DNA of 13,507 nt from Peptococcaceae bacterium BRH_c23 (GTDB lineage Bacteria; Bacillota_B; Desulfitobacteriia; Desulfitobacteriales; Desulfitobacteriaceae): positions 1 through 13,507 of the forward strand of contig LADV01000103.1 of assembly GCA_000961805.1 (NCBI GenBank), read 5' to 3'. A program made the position numbers and the translations under genes. Below are positions 7,225 through 13,507 of this stretch, piece after piece; positions within the stretch are counted from its first letter, which is position 1, and each line of letters begins with the position of its first letter. Under the pieces are notes generated by a model, which searched no databases, was not told where the DNA came from, and was given only the letters and a program-made list of their open reading frames with translations.

Positions 7225-9323
7225 CGACTTGTCATCCTAACTGCAGCCATTTGTTGTTGATATACTTCTTTAAGCTCGTCCATTTTACCCACGAAAGCTT
7301 TCAACACCGTATTTCCATCCTGAATGATCTTGGATGTCTTTTGATGCATTCCTTCTAAGTTCTTCTCATCTAAGATCTCATTAAGTTCCTCAATTGAGTT
7401 CCCGAAGTTCTCAATCGTTGCCTTGAACTCACCGAGCACCTTAGAAATGTGATCATCATAATCTTTAAATAAGTTCTGCAAGCCTTGTCTGACATTTGAA
7501 GTATAATCAACAACACCTTTGTTAATTTCTTGATTGAGATTATCAAAACTCTCTTTATAATCTCCCCAAAGCTGAACATACCCTTGGTTTGTATCCGTAA
7601 AGATTGCCAGTTGCTCAACTAGCTTATCCGACTTCTCACTAAATCCGTTTAAATTCTTCACTACGACCACGTACTGATCGTTAATTTCTCGTAAATCGTT
7701 CGAAACAATTACATCAAGACTCTTAATGGCCTGATTCAGACCCGTTGTCAGTCCCTCCATCGACGAACCAATGCTGGCATGAGTCATCCCGAGGTTTGCC
7801 ATGGTATCGTTAAATTTATTACAAATAGTTTCGCTTGCTCCTTCGAATTCACCCACGCTCTTCTTTATACTATCTAAAACACTTTGAAAGTTGTTATTGA
7901 ACTCATCCAGTTTACCAACAGTAACCGATAATTTTTCATTAGCATGTTTTTGTACTTCAGCCGAATAGACTGTTTGCTGTACGGTTTCCTTAAATAGCGC
8001 CATTGACTTGTCTTGCTGTTCGAGTGTCTCTCTGACATTCTTCACAAGCTCCAAATGCCCATCATAGGAATCCTGCTGAACACTGGCAAAGTTGTTTAAA
8101 CCACTTATGATATTGACAAGCTCCCCCGCAAGCAATGAAGTATTCTCATTCATCTGCTTAGTACTATTTGCAGACAGATTAGTTTCCGAAACGACCGACT
8201 TTTGACTTTCTACGAGAGATTGTAACGTTTGGATTGTTTTTTCAAACTCTGATAATAAACTTTCATTACGCTCCGCCATAGTTCCGATCGTAGATTGAAG
8301 TCGTTCTAGCTCTTGACTTGTAGAGCTAGAAATTATCGTTCCAATGTTATCCACTAAGGATGCGATTGTGGATTGATTACTATTTTTGACAATCTCAATA
8401 AGTTGTTCCGTGGTTTGAGAAAACTTCTCTAGCGTGGGTCCTAAGGTGTTTTGCAAAGATGATTCGAACTTATTCGCAACAGACTCTGCGATTTCAGTCC
8501 CCATCCTTTGGATAGAAGCAGTTTGTTTTTCAAGTTCAACATGGAGTTGATTAATCCCATCGGCTTGTGTATTCATAGGAAAAATCGAATCGATTTTATC
8601 ACTAATTTTGACGATTAACGACTCTTGATTACCCAGTAGAATTTTCTGATACACGGTCAATATTAAAGAAAATGCAATGCCATAGATACTGGTTCGAAAG
8701 GAGATTTGAACTCCATTTAGAAGAAGTTTAATACTATTTGTTGTATTCGTTACATCATTAAAATCCACACCGAGAAGTCCTATAACCAAGCCAAGAAAGG
8801 TCCCAAATATACCCAAGGCCGTCAGCAACTGGGGTGCGTAGTTGATAAACTTGAAATAAGATAAATTGCTATAGACTACTTCTTCATTGAAAAAGCAGTT
8901 TGACTCTATCGTTGAATAATATTTTACTCTTACTTCACCATCGTCTGAGCTTCCGGACTCTATGCGTCGAATCGTGTTTTCGTACTTATCCCAAACAGCA
9001 CTAAGTACAGAATGTGAGAACAGGGTACGCACCTTATATACATCACCTTGAAAATCTAGGGTTGGCCTTGATTCAAGTTTTCCTAAAACATCTTTGAATA
9101 GTTTAAGGTTTCTTTTGCTGGACTTATCAAATATGAATAAAGAATAAGTCGTTATGCTGGCCATACAAACAAAAAAAATGATGAGGATTACTTTGTTACC
9201 AAGTTGACTTGCGTTAATGTCAGAAATAATAAAACTTACAGGGGGATAAAAGTAGAAAAATAATACCGCTGAAAACATGATTAGATAAATAGTCATTGGA
9301 AAATTGCGTACCTTTTGAATCAA
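7221..9323 (-). CDS. zorA: Zorya ZorA: MotA/ExbB-like proton channel subunit with long coiled-coil tail
   Basis: This 700-residue membrane protein begins with two hydrophobic segments (about 10-33 and 43-65). A cytoplasmic loop follows, then two more transmembrane helices at about 162-188 and 208-230. The third helix has the MotA/ExbB-type stretch TALGIFGTFLGLVIGLL. Residues from about 250 to the end have heptad-like, Ser/Thr/Glu/Gln-rich sequence typical of a long coiled coil. That is the cytoplasmic tail of type I ZorA that transmits the signal to the effectors. The first codon is TTG at 9321-9323, supported by a perfect AGGAGG eight bases upstream; the next in-frame ATG (codon 10) has no such site. 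The last codon overlaps the zorB start. It is the first gene of the four-gene operon. Confidence 0.93.
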   Translation of the reverse strand: MIQKVRNFPMTIYLIMFSAVLFFYFYPPVSFIISDINASQLGNKVILIIFFVCMASITTYSLFIFDKSSKRNLKLFKDVLGKLESRPTLDFQGDVYKVRTLFSHSVLSAVWDKYENTIRRIESGSSDDGEVRVKYYSTIESNCFFNEEVVYSNLSYFKFINYAPQLLTALGIFGTFLGLVIGLLGVDFNDVTNTTNSIKLLLNGVQISFRTSIYGIAFSLILTVYQKILLGNQESLIVKISDKIDSIFPMNTQADGINQLHVELEKQTASIQRMGTEIAESVANKFESSLQNTLGPTLEKFSQTTEQLIEIVKNSNQSTIASLVDNIGTIISSSTSQELERLQSTIGTMAERNESLLSEFEKTIQTLQSLVESQKSVVSETNLSANSTKQMNENTSLLAGELVNIISGLNNFASVQQDSYDGHLELVKNVRETLEQQDKSMALFKETVQQTVYSAEVQKHANEKLSVTVGKLDEFNNNFQSVLDSIKKSVGEFEGASETICNKFNDTMANLGMTHASIGSSMEGLTTGLNQAIKSLDVIVSNDLREINDQYVVVVKNLNGFSEKSDKLVEQLAIFTDTNQGYVQLWGDYKESFDNLNQEINKGVVDYTSNVRQGLQNLFKDYDDHISKVLGEFKATIENFGNSIEELNEILDEKNLEGMHQKTSKIIQDGNTVLKAFVGKMDELKEVYQQQMAAVRMTSR

Positions 9324-9331
9324 TATAGATG

Positions 9332-9337
9332 CCTCCT
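9332..9337 (-). promoter_or_regulatory. Strong ribosome binding site of zorA (AGGAGG)
   Basis: On the minus strand AGGAGG is followed by an eight-base spacer and then TTG. This exact consensus and spacing decides the non-ATG start of zorA. Confidence 0.85.
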
Positions 9338-10093
9338 ATAAACTAGTGCTAAAATTTTACAATATCATCACTTAATTATTTTATTTGACTTGAAACTCAC
9401 ACAGCCTTATCTCAAGGTAAATTCTACCACGAAACTCAGACATAATTTTGTGAATCATAGTCACCACTTGACCCACACAACTGCTAATAAATCGAACGCA
9501 AACTTCACTTGGCTCACTTTTTTCTTGACAATCGCAAATGATTCGGGCTTTCTTCAAAAGTTTTTGCTACATCAATAACGCCAATAACAGATATCTGATT
9601 CCCAGTAAAGGGGGTAATTTGTATCGGTTCAAATGCACTGTTAATCTCCCTATACATTGTTATCGTGATGAGAATCGGACAACATTTAGAGTCATACCTT
9701 TCTTTTTCGCCGAAATTTCTGCTATTCCTTCCACGGATACCAAATCTTTCAAAATCTCGAAATTTAATGACACTTCGAACTTACACTTTGCTTAGGAATG
9801 TAAAAAGGCGCGGTTTGTTTCAATCAACACCTCTTGAACAAAGAACTGATGGACTTACTGGACTATCAGTTCTTGAAGATCAATTTTGTGGATAAGCCTT
9901 TGGGCCGATTTGCGACGGACTCTCCACTAGACTAATATTGTTCTTATACTTTCGATCAGATTCTGGTGGCTCTGGGAAAACACAAGGAACCAACCCGAGC
10001 AAGTTACGCCGATGATTGCTTTAACTGATGCGCTAATTTTATAGCCATGCTAGGAATGTATAGCGTGAAGTATCGGTTCCTAAATGGTTACTA
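9338..10093. other. Gene-poor stretch upstream of zorA with decayed fragments
   Basis: About 750 bases separate the zorA leader from the helicase-nuclease gene. Its right third holds the broken DUF3427 helicase copy. In the rest, two minus-strand frames stay open: about 9522-9788, with YREINSAFEPIQITPF and IDVAKTFEESPNHLRLSRKK, and a second that overlaps it and ends near 9381. Neither has a supported start, and I recognise no family. They could be pieces of a frame-shifted gene or chance. Plus-strand open frames in the same place also lack ribosome sites. The zorA promoter must lie here or further right. I see no convincing -35/-10 pair; a weak TGTAAAAT-like -10 occurs near 9354-9361. Confidence 0.5.
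9804..10019 (+). pseudogene. DUF3427-type helicase fragment, broken inverted copy
   Basis: The plus strand encodes NKELMDLLDYQFLKINFVDK, then PLGRFATDSPLD, a TAA stop at 9933-9935, and after it in the same frame YCSYTFDQILVALGKHKEPT. This is the same protein segment as at the left edge of the window but on the opposite strand. Position p near the left edge aligns with position 10000-p here. From left-edge positions 21 to 160 I count about 120 identical bases of 140 by hand, and similarity fades outside that. The in-frame TAA replaces the TTA (Leu) codon of the other copy. A further in-frame stop lies upstream at 9801-9803, and there is no helicase core before it. It is clearly non-functional. 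Confidence 0.72.
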
Positions 10094-12604
10094 CTAATTT
10101 TTTGGTATCTCTGAATATGAGCCTAACAAATCATCCACTGTTAATTTGTGTAGTATTAAATATTCCTGAACTTTTTTACCAGAAAGATCCCTTAAGTCAA
10201 GATTCTTAAACTCCATAAAAAATTTATTAACATTTGAAGTAAGATGATTCAACCTATTCTCCCTCATGATTTCAACGTTAAGATTAAATCCTGCCGCGTG
10301 ACTTATCTTTTTAGTAGGAATAATCATTATTCTTTTGACAAGTGCATCTCCATACGTTTTTGCGAACCAAGCACAAGCGTTATTCATTTGACCCGTCTCA
10401 TCCTTAAATATTTCCTTTCTATTCGTGCTCACTTTACTCTTACATTCAATTAAAAAGTACTCGTTATCACGTACTTTCCATAAATTATCGGGGCCTTCAT
10501 TCCATTCTTTATCAGGGCGTTGGCTAACAAAACCTAAGGCCTTCGCTAAATCATCAACTGCTTTTTCGAAACGTTCCGCTTCTACTCCAAACCTAAGGTG
10601 ACCTAAAATACTGTCGATCTGGATCTTTAGCTCTTCAAAGGTTTCAAAGGATTGAAGCCATAAGATAATATTTTCAATTCTTCTAAGACTTACTGAGGAT
10701 ATCTTAGTTATCGACATCCCTTCTTTAGGTTTAAAGAGATAAATATTCTTCTTATGTGCAGAAATTTGATATTCATTTGCTTGACTTATTGAAATTGAAT
10801 ATGTGTATCTCGCCATTTCTTGAAGATACCAGCCTTTTTCTTCATTTGTTGTAATATGTGTATCTATTAGCTTCTGAATAATATTACAAGCTTCAGTACT
10901 ATTTCCCTCTGTGTATTCTCTTTCCGCTCTTCTTTCTGCTTCGAATATTTCCAGAATCTTTGAGGTTTCACTTAAAATCATCTCGTCCATATTTTCAATA
11001 TAGAATTCTTTCCAACCTTCATCCCTCTTTAAAGATTGATTCATTAAATTTGCTAATGCCTTACTTGGTGAAATTCCATTCTTTATATCCTCTTTGGCAA
11101 AGTCGGCTATCTGTAAGCCTATTTCCACTTGAGTGTTAGTCTGCTGAGAAAAGTGTTTTCTCGTGTCTTTGCTCCGTATGATCTTAACGATTTCAGTACC
11201 AATTAAAAGAATAACACAATAGTCCTTTTCACCTCTTACTCCTCTACCAAGACCTTGTTCAATAATTTGTGCTTGTTTTATTGCGATAATCTCACTTGTA
11301 CTACGACATAGCTCCATAAATCTATCCTCAAGTGATTCTGAAAAGGGTTTAGAATCAATAACTAGTATCCTGCAGGTATAATCGGGTAGGTCTATCCCAT
11401 CATACCTATTAACAATAACAAGTGTTTTTTCAAAGTCCTTGTTTTTGAGCTTTTCAATTTCGTGATAAATTGAAGTTTTATCCGCAATAATACTACCATA
11501 TTCCTTCCAATCTTGAGTCCCTTTAAAGCTTGGTACCATGACAACTATGCCAAACTTCGCATCATTTCTAGGTTTAGCTACGAGATTAACAATTTCGGAT
11601 CGCTCAAGTGAACCATCGATTAAGGAAGGAATTAGTATCATTTTTTCTCCGGACCATTTCTCATTTTTTATACAAAGAGGATTAGCGACTGTTTTAGCAT
11701 CTAATCCTAGACCCTTAATAAAGAAAGAATCATCATTTATTGTTGCTGACATAAAAATTCTATGTTGCGCATTCCCGTATGATCCAAATATTCCTAGAGG
11801 TAGTACATAAGGTGAAATCTCTAAACTTTCTCCTGAGATAATACACCTGCAGTCTCTAAGTATGTTCTTCAATAATGGCCAAACAAATCTTATCTCATTA
11901 AGGTTTCGGTTAGCCGATAATACTCTTGCAACTTCAGTAACCTTATCTTGCCAATCCCAGTAAGGTACGCCTAAAAACGCATCATATTCATTGTTCTTGA
12001 TGTCTGCATATGTACCTATACCCTGCTTTTCGAGTTCAGGACCAAATAATGTTAATAAATCTTGATAAGCCTGTACATTCTTTTTTAAGGAAATCGTAAA
12101 TGAGTCTTTTATACTGTCTATACATGCATGGGCATCATCCATTAAGACAGTAGCAACTTTAATGGATTTAGCGCCAAGTTTAAATTTAGTCTCACCATTA
12201 AATAGCTTCTTCACAGTCGTTATTAATATCGCTTTCCCGTCAATAAAGATATCGGGTAATTCTCTTTCGTTTGCAGAATAATTGATTCCAAAACTTTCGG
12301 CTTGTTTGCAGGTTTGCTCTACAAGATAATTATCTGGGCATAAATATATTGCAGGACCAGTATCCTGATTTATTCGAGATTGAAGAATTAACAAACCAAT
12401 TAATGTTTTACCTTGGCCAGTATGTAGTTTGAGTATTACATCTTTTTGCTGTGCAAATTCGTTATACCACTGCTGTAAAATTTGCTCTTGCACAGGCCTC
12501 AGTGGACCTTTGTCACTTGCCCTATCCAAAGTTTCATAAATTTCACAGGGATGCACAATTCTGGCGAGTTCTCTTTTTCCTAGTCTTTTCTTAAAATCAA
12601 CCAC
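10094..12604 (-). CDS. Stand-alone superfamily 2 helicase fused to a C-terminal PD-(D/E)xK nuclease
   Basis: This 836-residue protein has a DEAD/DEAH-type helicase core: a Q-motif-like RPVQEQIL (36-43), motif I HTGQGKT (61-67), motif II DDAH (156-159), motif III SAT (286-288) and motif VI-like QIIEQGLGRGVRG (446-458). The SATINDDSFFIKGLG stretch and the form of motif VI recall the XPD/DinG branch. A helical region at about 500-670 leads to a nuclease-like domain at about 675-770. There EGPDNLW (Asp706) is followed by FLIECKSK with Glu720 and Lys722, a classical PD-(D/E)xK pattern. I do not recognise it as a named defence gene; the architecture fits a DNA-degrading defence effector. The GTG start has AAGGAG nine bases upstream. 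It ends in TAG TAG TAA and is separated from zorA by about 770 bases, so it is its own unit. Confidence 0.82.
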   Translation of the reverse strand: MVDFKKRLGKRELARIVHPCEIYETLDRASDKGPLRPVQEQILQQWYNEFAQQKDVILKLHTGQGKTLIGLLILQSRINQDTGPAIYLCPDNYLVEQTCKQAESFGINYSANERELPDIFIDGKAILITTVKKLFNGETKFKLGAKSIKVATVLMDDAHACIDSIKDSFTISLKKNVQAYQDLLTLFGPELEKQGIGTYADIKNNEYDAFLGVPYWDWQDKVTEVARVLSANRNLNEIRFVWPLLKNILRDCRCIISGESLEISPYVLPLGIFGSYGNAQHRIFMSATINDDSFFIKGLGLDAKTVANPLCIKNEKWSGEKMILIPSLIDGSLERSEIVNLVAKPRNDAKFGIVVMVPSFKGTQDWKEYGSIIADKTSIYHEIEKLKNKDFEKTLVIVNRYDGIDLPDYTCRILVIDSKPFSESLEDRFMELCRSTSEIIAIKQAQIIEQGLGRGVRGEKDYCVILLIGTEIVKIIRSKDTRKHFSQQTNTQVEIGLQIADFAKEDIKNGISPSKALANLMNQSLKRDEGWKEFYIENMDEMILSETSKILEIFEAERRAEREYTEGNSTEACNIIQKLIDTHITTNEEKGWYLQEMARYTYSISISQANEYQISAHKKNIYLFKPKEGMSITKISSVSLRRIENIILWLQSFETFEELKIQIDSILGHLRFGVEAERFEKAVDDLAKALGFVSQRPDKEWNEGPDNLWKVRDNEYFLIECKSKVSTNRKEIFKDETGQMNNACAWFAKTYGDALVKRIMIIPTKKISHAAGFNLNVEIMRENRLNHLTSNVNKFFMEFKNLDLRDLSGKKVQEYLILHKLTVDDLLGSYSEIPKN

Positions 12605-12613
12605 TTAAAACAT

Positions 12614-12619
12614 CTCCTT
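12614..12619 (-). promoter_or_regulatory. Ribosome binding site of the helicase-nuclease gene (AAGGAG)
   Basis: AAGGAG on the minus strand lies nine bases before the GTG at 12602-12604 and supports this non-ATG start. Confidence 0.75.
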
Positions 12620-12676
12620 TTAGCCCACTCTTTCTCAATCGATGTGATATTGGAATTTGCCTAAATTCAACTCTTG

Positions 12677-12704
12677 CATATACATAGCTGTAACTAACTT
12701 ACAA
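12677..12704 (-). promoter_or_regulatory. Possible sigma-A promoter for the helicase-nuclease gene
   Basis: On the minus strand TTGTAA (12699-12704) and TATATG (12677-12682) are 16 bases apart, each matching four of six consensus bases. A transcript would start near 12670 and have a leader of about 65 bases. The match is weak; it is offered because the position is right. Confidence 0.25.
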
Positions 12705-12719
12705 TGAAGTAAACACCAA

Positions 12720-12732
12720 CGTACTTGGTACG
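12720..12732. promoter_or_regulatory. Small palindrome CGTAC-TTG-GTACG, possible operator
   Basis: Exact five-base arms flank a three-base centre, just upstream of the possible promoter of the helicase-nuclease gene. The position would suit a repressor or activator site, but no regulator gene is recognisable next to it. A match this short can arise by chance. Confidence 0.25.
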
Positions 12733-12871
12733 AGGAAACAATTTACTATTACCTTCTTAGCAAGCGATTTCATTTATTGGTAGATTAAACAAATGACTAG
12801 AATAGTAATTCGCTCGCCCGAGATCGTTGCAATTATGCATTTGAAGATTCATGCCATAGCAATTAATATAG

Positions 12872-13507
12872 TCATTTTGAAAACATCCTCCCATAATACT
12901 CCTCCAACTTCTCATCACACCGCCCAACAATCCACGCATTCTCCTCCCCCGTCAGCTTCTTCCAAACATGCCGATTAAACTCCACATACCCAATATCCCG
13001 GCACCGACTCATAAATCGCATATCCTCAAACCGCTTAAAGGGATTGCTAAAGATATTTCTCTCGACATCCTTTCTCGTATATCCGTCTTTACAATACAGA
13101 CTGGAGTTCTTCTCAACCACTAGCCCTCTCTCTTTTCTAATGCTATAAAAATCCATGAAGTAATTAACGATGTCCTCGACCCTAACTCTTCCGTTTTCGT
13201 CCACATGCTCAAGCATGGCTTTGAGCAGTACCGGTTTATAGGAAAAACTCATATCCATAGTCCTGACCATGTCCATAAACTTATCTTTCATATTGGCAGG
13301 ATTGATCAGCTCCCAGCCATACTGCTTAGCATAGCTCTCTACGGTTGCTTCCTTAAAGTATTTAAAACTCCGTTTATCCCCGAAGGGTACCTCTAAATCA
13401 GGGGTTATCTTTCCTTCACGCAGATACCGTTCAATGGTTTCTGTTTGCACATCAACCATCCTCACGAACTCCAGCTGAGATATCATCCCTTTCACTTCAT
13501 CCTGCCA
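12872..13507 (-). CDS. C-terminal part of a probable DEAD/DEAH-box helicase (partial at right edge)
   Basis: The frame is open to the right edge (WQDEVKGMISQLEFVRMVDV...), so the GTG at 13493-13495 is probably an internal Val codon and not the start. Residues LEFVRMVDVQTETIERYLRE and GKITPDLEVPFGDKRSFKYF look like a helix-turn-helix or MerR-like unit. After it come FSYKPVLLKAMLEHVDENGR, VRVEDIVNYFMDFY and NPFKRFEDMRFM. From memory this string of motifs occurs at the C-terminal ends of large Firmicute DEAD/DEAH-box helicases found in defence islands, but I cannot search for it. The helicase core would lie outside the window. If instead the gene starts at the GTG, it would be a 207-residue DNA-binding protein of unknown role. 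The gap to the next gene is 267 bases. Confidence 0.55.
   Translation of the reverse strand, partial: WQDEVKGMISQLEFVRMVDVQTETIERYLREGKITPDLEVPFGDKRSFKYFKEATVESYAKQYGWELINPANMKDKFMDMVRTMDMSFSYKPVLLKAMLEHVDENGRVRVEDIVNYFMDFYSIRKERGLVVEKNSSLYCKDGYTRKDVERNIFSNPFKRFEDMRFMSRCRDIGYVEFNRHVWKKLTGEENAWIVGRCDEKLEEYYGRMFSK

Noticed and set aside
9841..9874. Hairpin AAGAACTGAT / ATCAGTTCTT with a 14-base loop, possible terminator
   Set aside because: It lies inside the DUF3427 helicase remnant, the left-edge copy has a similar imperfect pairing, and no T-tract follows on either strand. It is best explained by coding sequence.
9390..9895. Three overlapping plus-strand frames upstream of zorA
   Set aside because: They lack ribosome sites, overlap one another in different frames and resemble no known protein.
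9793..10060. Ten-base direct repeat TAGGAATGTA at 9793-9802 and 10051-10060 flanking the helicase remnant
   Set aside because: A match of this length within 750 AT-rich bases is expected by chance fairly often, and nothing else links the two sites to transposition.
12757..12978. Opposing small frames at the end of the right-edge helicase fragment
   Set aside because: Both overlap the better supported gene or its downstream spacer, have no ribosome site and are low-complexity.

Overview
The window looks like part of an antiphage defence island from a low-to-moderate-GC Gram-positive bacterium, probably a clostridial Firmicute. The reasons are strong AGGAGG-type ribosome sites, frequent GTG and TTG starts, AT-rich third positions, and a GGGACGGGG palindrome of a kind I associate with clostridial genomes. 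This assignment is an inference; no rRNA or housekeeping gene is present to confirm it. All convincing genes lie on the minus strand, so the transcription order is right to left.

Layout from right to left. (a) 12872-13507: the 3' end of a gene entering from beyond the right edge. It resembles the C-terminal region of a large DEAD/DEAH-box helicase and includes a helix-turn-helix-like segment. (b) 10094-12604: a stand-alone 836-residue protein with an N-terminal superfamily 2 helicase and a C-terminal PD-(D/E)xK nuclease. It has its own ribosome site and a possible promoter. (c) 9338-10093: a gene-poor stretch of decayed sequence that holds a broken, plus-strand copy of part of a DUF3427-type helicase. 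(d) 1742-9323: a complete, tightly packed type I Zorya operon, zorA-zorB-zorC-zorD. (e) 1193-1741: a gene-poor stretch with the first 26 codons of a ribonuclease HI gene, cut off next to a 19-bp perfect palindrome. (f) 170-1192: a ParB/Srx-fold protein with a DGNRR motif. (g) 1-166: a second, minus-strand copy of the DUF3427 helicase fragment, running off the left edge.

ZorA and ZorB should form a MotAB-like proton-driven motor in the inner membrane, with a long cytoplasmic ZorA tail and a peptidoglycan-binding ZorB domain outside. ZorC and ZorD are the cytosolic effectors; ZorD combines a SNF2 ATPase and an Mrr-like nuclease. The helicase-nuclease and the ParB-like protein are separate units and may be further defence genes.

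The most unusual structural feature is that the ParB-like gene and the Zorya operon lie between two inverted, about 86% identical (hand count) pieces of the same helicase gene. Neither piece continues into a helicase 5' part inside the window. This looks like the trace of rearrangement or insertion at a helicase locus.
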